A stretch of 64,000 nucleotides of DNA. It comes from Arion vulgaris. Lineage: Eukaryota; Mollusca; Gastropoda; Stylommatophora; Arionidae. The notes under the pieces are model-generated. The model did not search any database and was not told where the DNA came from. It was given only the letters and a program-made list of their open reading frames with translations. The stretch is taken from contig CM036769.1 of NCBI GenBank assembly GCA_020796225.1, positions 469,501 through 533,500 on the forward strand, written 5' to 3'. The translations under genes and the position numbers were made by a program. Of this stretch, positions 1 through 10,276 are shown piece after piece (the stretch's first letter is position 1; each line of letters opens with the position of its first letter).

Positions 1-345
1 CGGGATCGAGCGAGAGAGATGGTATGATAAGATTACGAAAGAAGAGCTCAGAGAAAGAACTATGCAGATACCAGTGCAGAAAGAGCTACGGAAGAGACGC
101 TGGCGATAGATAGGACACACATTGAGAAGTCCGACTGGAAGCATAGCAAGACACGCACTGTTTTGGAACCCGCAGGGAAGGAGAAATATGGGACGGCCTA
201 GACAAACCTAGAGAAGAAAACTGGAGCGTGATATTAAAAGGATAGCAAGACGTGGAAAGAATTGGAAGGGATGGCAGGAGAGAGGAAAAGCTGGAAGAAG
301 TTTGTTGAAGACCTGTGCTCCGTTGGGAGTCGAAAGTTGAAGAAG
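1..345 (+). pseudogene. RTE-D LINE, C-terminal remnant
   Basis: The plus strand encodes a decayed LINE C-terminus: a KRRW motif, then IGHTLR, a proline-rich NPQGRR step and a GRPR basic motif, followed by a tail rich in GAAGAA near position 335. This order (KRRW..GH.LR..GRPR.TW) is typical of the region after the reverse transcriptase in RTE-like and related non-LTR elements. Two tryptophan codons expected from the family (RRW-R-W and GRPRQT-W) read TAG, so the copy is dead. The 5' part lies outside the window. I infer a 5'-truncated insertion; clade assignment is tentative. Confidence 0.6.
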
Positions 346-357
346 AAGAGTTATTTA

Positions 358-597
358 TTGGCATCTGTAGCTTAAGCGGTAGTGAGCTCGATCCCAACCC
401 AAGAGTTCCTGGTTCAAATCCAGCGACGGGCAGTGTGGAATCACATTCGTTCCCTTGTAAAACAATCGGTAAAAATAGACCTCATCGTTGAAAAAGCAAT
501 GGCAAACTACTGAACGTATAAGCGGTGCATAGAAAATCAACGACTCGTTTACTGTGGTTGATGGCTAACTCCTGTAAAAGATATGCCACGTTTTTGA
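358..597 (+). mobile_element. SINE family S1, copy 1
   Basis: A tRNA-derived SINE. An A-box-like TAGCTTAAGCGGTAGTGAG lies at about 367 and a B-box GGTTCAAATCC at about 411, followed by a 160-bp unrelated body. Two further copies with the same head and body lie at 30434-30685 and 48328-48550, all on the plus strand. Polymerase III promoter boxes are visible, but the body diverges between copies, so recent activity is not evident. Confidence 0.7.
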
Positions 598-660
598 TTT
601 TCATCAATTATTTGATTCTCGTAATCTTTAAGAGGATACAGGGCAACTATTTTTAGTGTG

Positions 661-1412
661 AGGATGGAGGTTGAGGCCGTTACTGCTGCCTTCAATTGAT
701 TCTTCTTCTCCGTTTACTGTGAGATTTTGTTGTAACTGGCTCTCAGTCGATGCTTCGGAAGGTCCAAAATGGCAGGTTGCAGTATGAGTGGATGTCTTCT
801 GTTGAGGTTTCTAACCTACAGATGTTTATGTGGATCTGCTGTGTTGAGTATGAGAGTTCAGCAGATGTTTATGTGGATCTGCTGTGTTGAGTATGAGAGT
901 TCAGCAGATGTTTATGTGGATCTGTTGTGTTGAGTATGAGAGTTCAGCAGATGTTTATGTGGATCTGCTGTGTTGAGTATGAGAGTTCAGCAGATGTTTA
1001 TGTGGATCTGTTGGGTTGAGTATGAGAGTTCAGCAGATGTTTATGTGGATCTGTTGGGTTGAGTATGAGAGTTCAGTATTTGCAACAATGAGAGAGTGGG
1101 CAAGCTTACGTCAACTACATTGCTTGTCGCTGGGTTGAAGACGGATAAAGGGGATGTTATTATGATCTCTTACGACTGCCTGATGGATGCAGATACTAAA
1201 ATAGATGTTGATTTGACCGATCGATGTAAGGATTGTGGAGTTACCGTTGTACACGTAGAGCTGGATGGCTGGAGTGCAGTGTGAGAAGTGTGTTTAACCA
1301 GCGAGCCACAGGAACCATCAGTACAATACCCTTCGACATCTGTTAATGGAGACTGAGCACCTATGGGCCTGCCCAAGGTGCAATGGCGTCGTTAAGTAAC
1401 CAAGAACCAATT
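661..1412 (+). pseudogene. RNase H LINE remnant, copy 1
   Basis: Homologous to the copies at 5541-6050 (+) and 57410-57790 (-). The N-terminal part reads like the start of a LINE RNase H domain (EVEAVTAA). The part from 1096 matches the region after the GHAGV..NE motif, with LKTDKGDV and then TKIDV. The segment that should hold the catalytic GHAGV motif is replaced by a 43-bp tandem array. Stops and frameshifts interrupt it throughout. I infer an RNase H-bearing non-LTR retrotransposon (I/Nimb-like), fossil copy. Confidence 0.6.
819..1076. repeat. 43-bp tandem array, 6 units, inside LINE
   Basis: Units start at 819, 862, 905, 948, 991 and 1034, so the period is exactly 43 bp. The first unit is continuous with the LINE coding sequence that precedes it; its start aligns with the segment of copy 2 near 5692 coding LTWIYCPGHAGV. 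The array therefore arose by expansion of the element's own RNase H segment. 43 is not a multiple of three, so it is disruptive. Confidence 0.85.
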
Positions 1413-1821
1413 ATTATTAAAAGTTATCATTGCTACTTCTGTTCTACTATGTTTGACAATTACTGTATTAATATTGCTGAGCGTGCACAAATTTGATTCC
1501 CGGGGGGAATGGGAAGGGGTGGAGGGGAGTTCTCAAACTTTACAGTCTGATCTCAGAGTGCTGGGGAAAAATTGAACTAAAATGTTTAATGTCAGCTATC
1601 TCTAGCTATTATCGTGATAAAATAGATCAGTTTAGCATTCATGCCCTGCTCAGTAACAATCTGACAGCTTAGTGGTATTTAAATAGTAGTTAGTATTACA
1701 CTCTACTATTACACTCTACTATTACACTCTATTATTACAGTCTGATGAAAAGACATAATCAGACATCTTTATGAAAAGTCTTCAGACAATTTGTCCTGAT
1801 GTTGACGGATCTACATGGGAT
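1413..1821. other. No recognised gene
   Basis: AT-rich sequence without a supported coding region. It contains a 15-bp repeat (ACACTCTACTATT type) at about 1695-1740, present in about three copies, just before the tail of the S2 element. Confidence 0.5.
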
Positions 1822-2458
1822 TGATTGATTGATTGATTGATTGATTGACAGGACCATCATCATTACACTTCGGTAAGGAACCATGTATTCTCCGATCTCT
1901 TTTTTACACGGGAATATCTCAGCTGCAGTGCACGAACTCCGCAGCACCGGCGAGGATCCCGATGTTATTTTGAAGATGGTGAATATATTTTTAGAATTTT
2001 ATTTTGAAACTTTTCTAATGAATATTGCCCGTGCAGTAGTTTTTCTCATGAATATTGCCCGTGCAGTAGCTTTTCTCATGAATATTGCCCGTGTAGTAGC
2101 TTCTCTAATGAATATTGCCCGTGCAGTAGCTTCTCTAATGAATATTGCCCGTGCAGTAGCTTTTCTAATGAATATTGCCCGTGCAGTAGCTTTTCTAATG
2201 AATATTGCCCGTGCAGTGGCTTTAAAGCCTGCTCGTCTCGATTTTTAACCGCCAAGGGTTCTTTTACGTGCTCAAACTTAACACGGGACCTCCGTTTTAT
2301 CGCCCATCTCCGATGGTACTAGAAACTCGATCTAACCTACACTGAGATCAGAGATCTCTGTTAAAATAGCCGTAGGGCTACACGAGGGAGCGAATCTGGT
2401 ACCTGTGACACGAGAGACGAGCCACTAACCTCTACGCTATAGACCCCGAGTTTTTTAT
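1822..2458 (-). mobile_element. SINE family S2, copy 1
   Basis: Read on the minus strand, a tRNA-like head lies at the right end (A-box-like TAGCGTAGAGGTTAGTGG near 2450, B-box-like AGATTCGCTCC near 2390). The element ends at the left in a tetranucleotide tail, seen on the plus strand as GATTGATT repeats at 1822-1847. Related copies are at 35840-36020, 36605-36715 and 55345-55785 (minus) and 60330-60690 (plus). This copy is enlarged by an internal 30-bp array that the other copies lack. Confidence 0.65.
2011..2220. repeat. 30-bp tandem array, 7 units, inside S2
   Basis: The anchor AATATTGCCC recurs at 2021 and then every 30 bp to 2201. The last unit runs into the normal S2 body (GCCCGTGCAGTGGCTTTAAA). 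The period is a multiple of three, which keeps a spurious plus-strand frame open across the array. Confidence 0.9.
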
Positions 2459-2465
2459 ATTATCT

Positions 2466-2995
2466 AACCAAATAATGTGAGTTATACAGTGTTACATAGA
2501 ACCAATACTAACATACTGATGTGAGTTATACAGTGCTACATAGAACCAATACTGACATACGGATGTGAGTTATACAGTGCTACATAGAACCAATACTAAC
2601 ATATGGATGCGAGTCATGGACAATGAACACACAGATCGACAAATCTCTGAGGGCCACATAAATTTGGTTTTACAGAAGAGTGATGAGAATCCCATGGACT
2701 GCTAAAATAACTAATGTTGAGGTGTTGAATGAGGTCAAGACACTGAGAAAGCTTATCATCAATATAAGAAAGAGGCAATCATCATTTTTTCGGACATGGG
2801 ATGAGGAGGGAGGCTTAGAACACATTGTGACAACCGGTAAAATCGAGGAGATGAGAAAGAGGACGTCAGAGGAAAACAGAGGATAGCCTGACTTCATGGC
2901 ACGGAAGAGCGTCAACATCTTAGATGATAACAAACACCAGAGACAGAGATTTGTGGAGATCCATGATCGCCTACGCCAGCCAGCACGGCACCTGA
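2466..2995 (+). pseudogene. RTE-A LINE, 3' fragment with internal array
   Basis: Matches the C-terminal third of the RTE-A LINE at 37736-41123. The plus strand carries [16 protein letters not shown], then [16 protein letters not shown] and LEH.VTTGKIE, and ends near GATCGCCTACGCC followed by a TGATGA tail. The start is a threefold 44-bp repeat of the QCYIEPIL segment. Stops and frameshifts show it is dead. Confidence 0.75.
2474..2607. repeat. 44-bp tandem array, 3 units, inside RTE-A
   Basis: GTGAGTTATACAGTG recurs at 2477, 2521 and 2565. Each unit codes for the LINE segment around Q-C-Y-I-E-P-I-L, so this is an expansion of element coding sequence; the full-length copy at 37.7-41.1 kb has a single unit there. 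Confidence 0.85.
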
Positions 2996-3460
2996 TGATG
3001 ATGAACCGAATAATGAAGTTGAAGATGTGACTGTCTCTTGATCTATTTTATTCATTTGTTGACATGTTTCTCCACCCTCAAATTGACGAACTTTGGATAG
3101 TTGACATAACTTCCCGTCTCGTTTGTAGCTCACGGGAACAAACAAGACAATGGTGGTTGCGTCCTGGTATAGTTGTCATCAAATGCTGAGTTTACACAAG
3201 ATCATCAAAGAAAACAGGTCAGACGATGAGAGAGTCCATGTGTAGGCGGAGTTAAATAAACCAGGTAGCTAGCAACAGACACGATCTTGTGTTTTAGTTT
3301 TACAATTCCATCCTGGTCCCACTGAACACTTTGGTAACATGGAGTATAAGAACAAGATGGATACATGATTCTATCTTCTGAGCAAGGATACATTTGTGGT
3401 TAGGATATATTAGGATATAATGTATCTTGCATATGTAGGATAGGAATCAGGTAAGGAATT
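2996..3460. other. No recognised gene
   Basis: No supported coding region. Short open frames on the minus strand have no recognisable motifs. The sequence is not obviously tandem. Confidence 0.45.
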
Positions 3461-3742
3461 TGTGTACCACTCTGATCGCATTTTGTGCACCACTCTGATC
3501 ACATTTTGTGCACCACTCTGATCACATTTTGTGTACCACTCTGATCACATTTTGTATACCACTCTGATTACATTTTATGTACCACTCTGATCGCATTTTG
3601 TGTACCACTCTGATTACATTTTGTGTACCACTCTGATCACATTTTGTGTACCACTCTGATTACATTTTATGTACCACTCTGATCACATTTTGTATACCAC
3701 TCTGATCACATTTTGTGTACTACTCAGATCACATGTTGTACC
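3461..3742. repeat. 23-bp tandem array, about 12 units
   Basis: Unit GTGTACCACTCTGATCACAT plus three bases, phase anchors at 3461, 3484 and so on. Units differ at a few positions (G/A after GATC, TGTGTA versus TGTATA or TGTGCA). No coding potential. Confidence 0.9.
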
Positions 3743-3884
3743 TATCTTATCAATTTTAAAGTTGATGTTTTCATGAAAAAGCAGAATGATATAGCGATTC
3801 ATAACTTGTAAAGGTTAATTTATTATACTTGTTATTCTGTGCTCAGTTTACCGAAGATTTGTGTTCAAAACAGAAAGTAGTATT

Positions 3885-4034
3885 GTGTCTATGAATCTAG
3901 TCTTCAGCAGGAGGTTAGCGCTGGTGTCCCATCATGTCGCCTTCCATTTTAGTCTCCTTGTGTCTATGAATCTAGTCTTCAGCAGGAGATCATTACCGCT
4001 GGTGTCCCATCATGTTGCATTCCATTTAGTCTCC
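3885..4034. repeat. 75-bp tandem duplication
   Basis: GTGTCTATGAATCTAGTC starts at 3885 and again at 3960. The two copies differ by short indels, one near the centre (AGGTTAGCG versus AGATCATTACCG). The in-frame appearance of the duplicated peptide is a by-product of the 75-bp period. Confidence 0.85.
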
Positions 4035-4500
4035 CAGGTCATGATTATAGATCTTCAGTTATTGAAGATGAGTGGCGTGATGCCAGCTCTGACAGTCTCA
4101 TATGACCAATCAAATCTGATACCATGCTACAATATACGTACGCCCAGATATGGTTCTTAAATTATTTTTTTTATGTCTGCACAATCTTACTGTTACCTGT
4201 CTGTACAATTTGGGAACTGTTGAATAATATGATTACACTGCGGTAGAAAATTTGAAGTATGTCTGTATCGACTTAACAGTGTCTGCTTGTATGTTTCCCT
4301 GAAGAAGACTTATAGTCGATACGTTGGATTTTTGTTAGTTTTTATTATTATAAATTTTTGCTTGCTTATATGATACCATACATACGTGACTTTGTCCTGA
4401 AACGCTAATTTATTACGTATAACCGCAGACTCCCTCGGTTTTCTTCCGATCTGATCTGATCCGCTCTGACCACCTCAGATTTGTAGTTTTCAGCACCGGG
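4035..4500. other. Unassigned; retroelement-like motif at 4299-4327
   Basis: No gene is supported. At 4299-4327 the sequence CTGAAGAAGAC, TTATA, GTC, GATAC resembles the hammerhead-type motif found at ends of Penelope-like elements, with a short GAC/GTC stem, but the GAAA box reads GATA. I infer at most a degenerate element end. Confidence 0.3.
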
Positions 4501-5000
4501 CATAGGGACTTAACAGGTGCACATGGAACTTATATTCAAACACAAACCACAACTCTCATAGAGACTTAACAGGTGCACATAGAACTTATATTCAAAAACA
4601 AACCACAACTCGCATAGAGACTTAACAGGTGCACATGGAACTTATATTCAAAAACAAACCACAACTCGCATAGAGACTTAACAGGTGCACATATAACTTA
4701 TATTCAAGCACAAACCACAACTCGCATAGAGACTTAACAGGTGCACATGGAACTTATATTCAAACACAAACCACAACTCGCATAGAGACTTAACAGGTGC
4801 ACATGGAACTTATATTCAAAAACAAACCACAACTCGCATAGAGACTTAACAGGTGCACATATAACTTATATTCAAACACAAACCACAACTCGCATAGAGA
4901 CTTAACAGGTGCACATGGAACTTATGTTCAAACACAAACCACAACTCGCATAGAGACTTAACAGGTGCACATGGAACTTATGTTCAAACACAAACCACAT
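4501..5000. repeat. 56-bp tandem array, 9 units
   Basis: GACTTAACAGGTGCACAT recurs from 4507 to 4955 at exact 56-bp steps. Units vary at a few sites (GGAACTT/AGAACTT/ATAACTT and CAAACACA/CAAAAACA). No reading frame or known element covers it. Confidence 0.92.
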
Positions 5001-5394
5001 AGATCACAAAGAGTAGAGCGTGTTCTGAAGTTTAAAGACTACTTGGGCAGCACCTCCATTGTTCTCCCTACATTATGCTATCACTGTCAAACTTAGAAGC
5101 TGCCCGTCCCATCTGTCCTACACTGCCCTAAAATCAGTACTACAGGCAGTAACGACAGTTTTGTTTATAAAACGTTGAAGCTGCAGCGGAGGAACATTAG
5201 GGTGCTATGAATATTTGACACGGGCGCAATGACGCCCTCGTTCGCCGTGCTAGACAACGCTGCTTTAAACTAAGGAAATGGGATATAGGATGCAAATACT
5301 AACTATAAACAACAGTTCAGTTCCCGTAACCATTTCAGATCTTAGGATATGAAGCGCCTGTCACTTCACATTTCTAGTGTGCATGAGGTAGGTT
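5001..5394. other. No recognised gene
   Basis: Unique-looking sequence; I find no coding region, repeat or known element in it. Confidence 0.4.
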
Positions 5395-5500
5395 GGCCAA
5401 TTCCTTTCCTCTCTTCTGGAACGTCGAGTGAGTGATTGAACTCACAACCTTCTTGAGACTGAGTGGTTAGGCCAATGCTTATGCATTACGCTATTCGTTC
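5395..5500 (-). mobile_element. Possible tRNA-derived SINE head
   Basis: On the minus strand a tRNA-like string is visible: TGGCCTAACCACTCAG followed about 12 bases later by TGTGAGTTCAATCAC, which resembles a B box. There is no second copy in the window to define its ends, so the call is weak. Confidence 0.3.
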
Positions 5501-5540
5501 CTACAAATACTATCACTTTATTTACCACATTCAACTCTGG

Positions 5541-6050
5541 AGATTGAGGCCGTTACTGCTGCCCTCCATTGGCTCTCAGGGACTTCATCTACTGGGACCG
5601 TTGTTGTATCTGACTCTCAGTCGATGTTTCACAAGATCCAGGTGGGCAGGTTTCGGTATGAGTGGATGTCGTCTATAGAAGTTTCTAACCTCCAGAGGCT
5701 TACGTGGATATACTGTCCTGGACATGCAGGTGTTTACGGTAATGAGCGGACAGGCTTGCATCAACAGCATCGATTGTTGGGGAGTTGAAGATGGATAAGG
5801 GGATATTCTTCGGTCTCTTCGCGACTGCCTGTTGGATGAGGACACTAAAATCGATGTTGAATCGATCAAGCGATTTAAGCAGTTTGGAGTTACCCGTTGT
5901 ACAAGTCGAACTGGATACCTGAGAGGCAGAGTGAGAGGTGTGTTTAATCAGCGAGCCACAGGAACCATCAGTATGCATACTCTTCGATATCTGTTGGGGA
6001 GACTGAGCACCTATGGGTCTGCCCGGAGTGCAATGGCGTCAATTTAGTAA
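5541..6050 (+). pseudogene. RNase H LINE remnant, copy 2
   Basis: The plus strand encodes EIEAVTAALHWLSG, then VVSDSQSM (second RNase H acidic residue), then LTWIYCPGHAGVYGNE, which contains the GHAG and NE signature of LINE RNase H domains. A post-RNase H region with the degenerate spacing of copy 3 follows. A frameshift just after the NE signature (near 5750) and later stops kill it. This copy keeps a single unit of the segment that is a six-unit array in copy 1. Confidence 0.7.
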
Positions 6051-6734
6051 CCAGTAACCAATAACTCTCATTGACAATCAGAAAAAGGAAGACATTAATT
6101 TTTCTTTGATTACAGTCTGTTTTCTCAAGCCATCATTAAAACACATTTATTCCAGAAGAAAACTGCACAAGTTGACGAAAGAGAAGTTCAACATACAAGT
6201 AACTAGCTTAAAGCTTGACATTCATTGAGCTTAAGATTATACCGAGTGTTTGCTGAAGGTTTTCACATACAGAACGAGAGATCACGAGAGCGAGAGATGG
6301 ACTGTTAATTGAGAAGTGGTTCTTATGAAATCGAAAATGTTCTTTTAGTTGACCTTGACAATTAGTTGACCTTGACAGCTAGTTGACCTTGACAGTTAGT
6401 TGACCTTGACAATGATCTCGTTTCAAACCAGATATTCCTGATCCGCTAGAAAGTCCTTGGACTTGATATTTAAAAAAAAAACATAACCCATTCAGATTGC
6501 GTGACTTTCGTCATTGGCATCTCTACTCATATCATTCTGTTTGTAAGTGCCCAAATGTACCAATAAGATGAGAATCACTCATGTATTTGACCTTCAAAAA
6601 AGAAATCAAGTCATGATGAGTGCTAGTGTCCTTCCCATTAACCTTTGACATCAACTGACAAAATATTCAGTCATTGACATGCTCTAATGCAGGACAGTGC
6701 GGTATATTTTCTCAGTAGGATGCAAGTCTTCGAA
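6051..6734. other. Unassigned, with short 17-bp array
   Basis: No gene is supported. At 6349-6412 a 17-bp unit (GTTGACCTTGACAATTA) occurs four times. Between 6420 and 6734 nothing was recognised. Confidence 0.5.
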
Positions 6735-7204
6735 ATGCCGCCCCTTAAATCTTTTTTATTTTTATAACCTTTAATTGTAATTGTTATTTTGCTGCTTATG
6801 CCAGCCCCCTCCCTTACGGTGCCGTCGCATGTGGCCGCCTCTCTGTATCATATCACAGCTCTGCTCTAATGCATCTTGTACAGCAACAACATTGTCTCTG
6901 TATCATATCACTGCACAGCTCTGCTCTAATGCATCTTGTACAGCAACAACATTGTCTCTGTATCATATCACTGCACAGCTCTGCTCTAATGCATCTTGTA
7001 CAGCAACAGCATTGTCTCTGTATCATATCACTGCACAGCTCTGCTCTAATGCATCTTGTACAGCAACAGCATTGTCTCTGTATCATATCACTGCACAGCT
7101 CTGCTCTAATGCATCTTGTACAGCAACAACATTGTCTCTGTATCATATCACTGCACAGCTCTGCTCTAATGCATCTTGTACAGCAACAACATTGTCTCTG
7201 TTCC
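6735..7204. mobile_element. Interspersed repeat R3 with 60-bp array
   Basis: The segment 6735-6860 is similar to 41690-41800 (CCTT.AATTGT.ATT, CCCTTACGGT, GTATCATA.CAC). After the common part, this copy expands a 60-bp unit (TGTATCATATCACTGCACAG start) about six times between 6846 and 7204, while the other copy expands a different 34-bp unit from the adjoining position. Long open frames on both strands are artefacts of a 60-bp period free of stops. Confidence 0.75.
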
Positions 7205-7254
7205 GTACATGGTTTCTTTGTTTCTTTCTGAGCTGCTGGATTAAGCTACATGAA

Positions 7255-7376
7255 GTCCCTAGAATTGTTGCTGGAGCTGCGGAGTTGGTGCTTTGTGCAA
7301 TACTTTCACTAGGTGGCCATTTCTATGGAGAGTGACTGAGCCATATGGGATGAAACCGGACGCAATGAAGTCAATT
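7255..7376 (+). mobile_element. SINE family S3 fragment (body only)
   Basis: Matches the body of S3 copies at 33240-33455 (+) and 57890-58115 (-): GAATTGTTGC.GGAGCT, CATTTCT..GGAGAG, CCATATGGGAT, GCAATGAAGTCAATT. The tRNA-like head is missing. A second small S3 fragment (GCCATATGGAGAAAC, TTGCAATTAAGTC) lies at about 7930-8000. Confidence 0.6.
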
Positions 7377-7566
7377 TTTTATTACAATGCAAAAACTTCT
7401 CAGAGGGTTGATATTTATGGATAAGTTGAGAATCACTGAGAATTCTGTCACCTTCATAAGTATGTCTGAAGAACACCTGGTGCTGTTAAACATTCTCAAG
7501 GACATCTGTATTTTGTGACATTCAACATTTACTGTTCCAAACATAAAAACATATCATGTTACATTG

Positions 7567-7665
7567 GAGCTCATGACTCCGTGGCTAAGTGGATAAATAA
7601 GAAGTTTGTCTTGAGTTACATAGGTCATGGGTTCCAATCCAGATTGCTGCCTTTCTGTTTATGAG
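7567..7665 (+). mobile_element. tRNA-derived SINE head S5
   Basis: CGTGGCTAAGTGGATAAATA resembles an A box and flank, and GGGTTCCAATCC at about 7629 is a near-consensus B box. The arrangement is tRNA-like with an enlarged gap. No other copy is present in the window, so the 3' limit is unknown. Confidence 0.5.
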
Positions 7666-7726
7666 TGGCTTTTTTTCCAGATGTATCTAGGAATATTGCC
7701 AGGGTACGGGCTTTGTTATTTGTTTA

Positions 7727-7862
7727 ACCCTTTAGCTGCTAAGGACGTATATATACGTTTTCCCATTCACTTTTAAAGACGCATTAACACGTCTGTTATT
7801 ATCTCTCCTCTGTGGGCTAAAGACGTGTTAACACGTTATACATTGCTACTGTCACTGCTATA
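7727..7862. other. Possible piggyBac-type terminal sequence
   Basis: Starts TTAACCCTTTAGC, like the TTAA plus CCCTTTG start of the element at 10277. It contains two near-identical palindromic blocks (CGCATTAACACGTCTG and CGTGTTAACACGTT) and GACGTATATATACGT. This could be a solo end of a piggyBac-related non-autonomous element; no matching right end was found. Confidence 0.3.
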
Positions 7863-8041
7863 GGGTACATTCACGTTTGTGACCTAGAAACAAAGAGTAG
7901 CTATTTTTAGCTCAGCCTTCAGAAAGTAGAAGGGGGCGTGACATTTCTGCGCTGAGGGTCCGAGCCATATGGAGAAACTGGTTGCAATTAAGTCCGTCAC
8001 TTTATCTTCAGTTTCAGTTTGGAATATCTTTATGTCACTCC

Positions 8042-8160
8042 GGACATGTCTATATGTGCTGCTATCTTCTTCCAAATATCTCCAACAGCGTCCGGCGACT
8101 GGACATGTCTATATGTGCTGCTATCTTCTTCCAAATATCTCCAACAGCGTCCGGCGACTA
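8042..8160. repeat. 59-bp tandem duplication
   Basis: GGACATGTCTATATGTGCTG starts at 8042 and 8101; the two copies are nearly identical, ending in GTCCGGCGACT. No associated gene. Confidence 0.9.
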
Positions 8161-8284
8161 AGACTAAAATCTCTGATGTTGATTCATGAGACTATTCATA
8201 TACTTGTTGTGCTGCTCTTGTCTGGTCTCTCCAATCTTCAATAAAAGCTTTTGCAATCTAGCAGTTAGCCTGGATTATTTTAAA

Positions 8285-8545
8285 TCTTCTTCTTTGAACG
8301 CTCCATATCGACCACTTATTAACCACTCTGTGTGATTTGTATGTGATCTGAGCTTAAGAGCGATTGTACGTTGTGCCTGCTATGAGCCTACAAGTAGACC
8401 AGCACATTCGATTTCTGCAATGCTTTTTATTTAATAGGGTAGCTTCCCTAGGCCGCTACCTCAGTCGCCTCTTACAACATGCTTTGTAGGTCACAGTGGT
8501 ACTATTCTGTGCTCCCCTTGCGAGCCTCAGCACCACACGGGCGGA
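8285..8545 (-). mobile_element. SINE family S4 copy 1
   Basis: One of eight copies in the window with the order CTTCTT.GAACG.TCCATATCGACC, ...GTGTGATTTGTATGTGAT, AGTCGCCTCTTACGACATGC, CACACGGGCGG. The CTT-rich left end looks like a GAA tail on the minus strand, and the GC-rich right end would then be the 5' head. The GTCG..CGAC core hairpin resembles a conserved SINE central domain widespread in invertebrates (from memory, MetaSINE-like). Confidence 0.65.
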
Positions 8546-8664
8546 TTGTTTCAAATGAAAGCTGTATTTGCGACAACGCTCTATGAGAACGTTCAGAATG
8601 GCATCTCTATCCATTAGCTGACCCGCCAATACGATGGCAGAGCCAGCCAACATCTCCTTTCTGT

Positions 8665-8795
8665 ATATGACATCTACTCCCATGTGCTGCTGAACCAAGG
8701 TGAATGTTATATGACATCTACTCACATGTGCTGCTGAAACAAGATGAATGTTATATGACATCTACTCACATGTGCTGCTGAACCAAGATGAATGT
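8665..8795. repeat. 44-bp tandem array, 3 units
   Basis: GACATCTACTC recurs at 8669, 8713 and 8757, each followed by CATGTGCTGCTGAA. The minus strand is open across the array without recognisable motifs. Confidence 0.85.
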
Positions 8796-8929
8796 AATTC
8801 TTTTTTTCCTGGTACTAGTTTTGATCCGTGTAGGGATTCAATTCATTGTCTTCGTACTGAACCAGACTCCGCCTTCTGAAAAAACACAATTCTTTCGACT
8901 TTAGACCTTCTAGACGTCACGTTACACTG

Positions 8930-9442
8930 AAGCTCGTGACTATAACATAATTATAACACAGGGAAACGTCATGTGAAGCTCATGACTATAACATAATTAT
9001 AACACAGGAAAACGTCATGTGAAACTCATGACTATAACATAATTATAACACAGGGAAACGTCATGTGAAGCTCATGACTATAACATAATTATAACACAGG
9101 AAAACGTCATGTGAAACTCATGACTATAACATAATTATAACATAGGGAAACGTCATGTGAAGCTCATGACTATAACATAATTATAACACAGGAAAACGTC
9201 ATGTGAAACTCATGACTATAACATAATTATAACATAGGGAAACGTCATGTGAAGCTCATGACTATAACATAATTATAACACAGGAAAACGTCATGTGAAA
9301 CTCATGACTATAACATAATTATAACACAGGGAAACGTCATGTGAAACTCATGACTATAACATAATTATAACATAGGGAAACGTCATGTGAAGCTCATGAC
9401 TATAACATAATTATAACACAGGAAAACGTCATGTGAAACTCA
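8930..9442. repeat. 46-bp array with 92-bp dimer periodicity
   Basis: About 11 units of CATGACTATAACATAATTAT plus ACACAGG.AAACGTCATGTGAA. Units alternate between two types, marked GAAGCT with CAGGG and GAAACT with CAGGA, which gives a 92-bp higher-order unit over most of the array. One break of the alternation is seen near 9300-9370. Confidence 0.9.
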
Positions 9443-10272
9443 TATTGATAACACAAAAATACTTCATCATTGAAAGAGATGAGTGTTGATATTACAGCTC
9501 GAAAAGAACGACATACTAAATATGCAAAAACATTGATTAATCAACGTCGAACTGGCGTGTTGTGCCGCTGGACGCTGCCACATGTATTGAGGTGGGCAGC
9601 GGTATACATATGGGCATGTCTCGAGTGCCGAGTGCTATGATGGTAGTCCTCATATAACTGATATAACAGATAACTGATAACTTCATCAAGATCTTGATTT
9701 GAGCTAATTATTCATAGGAATGAATGTTATAGTGAGCTTAAATCGGGACACAACCGTTACAAGTCTCTCTCTCTCTCTCTCTCTCTCCCCTCTCTCTCTC
9801 CGCGATCGTTCATTTTGGCCATTGTGATCATTCTTGTTGTGATATATAAACAGCTTTTGATTAAGAACGTTTTTTACCTCACAATCTTGAGTACTATTTG
9901 GAGCTCTGGTGCTTGTCCTTTGGCGATGTGTCCGATTTCAACCAGCGTTTACTGGGTTCGCTCTCCGTCAGCCTCTGGCTGTCCCCAGCCGACCTACAAG
10001 GCATCAGGTTGTTACAAGTCTGGAAACCCTTGTTCTATATCCCAGTTGATACAAGAAAAGCTCAAAATATTTTAATTGCTGTAATCCTGTTCTGAAATTA
10101 ACATGAAGATGTTAACGGTTTTCAAAGCGGTAGCCAAACTGCCATAATCCAAATAATAATAGAGATAATTCGTAATCGGTGTTTGAATGTCAGTTAGTGA
10201 TATTTGCTGTTACAAGACAAATACAAGGGCGTCTCCCAGATGTAGGATATGAAGAGGGGCATAGTTCATTCA
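9443..10272. other. Unassigned; CT tract and dispersed motif
   Basis: No gene is supported. A pyrimidine CT tract lies at 9763-9802. At 9630-9685 a stretch (GGTAGTCCTCATATAACTG and AACTGATAACTT) matches the unit of the 57-bp array at 32338-32690, so that unit exists here as a single dispersed copy. An open frame at 9898-10095 has no recognisable domain. Confidence 0.45.
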
Positions 10273-10276
10273 TTAG

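Noticed and set aside
358..430. Possible functional tRNA gene (also at 7567, 58040 and 60340)
   Set aside because: Only A- and B-box-like stretches fit; cloverleaf pairing is not convincing and SINE bodies follow, so these are SINE heads.
8456..8761. Minus-strand 101-codon frame with IVLAGQLMDRDAIL
   Set aside because: It runs across an S4 SINE and a 44-bp array; the short protein-like stretch between them has no recognised motif.
9815..10095. Two overlapping plus-strand frames of 86 and 65 codons
   Set aside because: No domain, codon pattern or splice context distinguishes them from random open frames.
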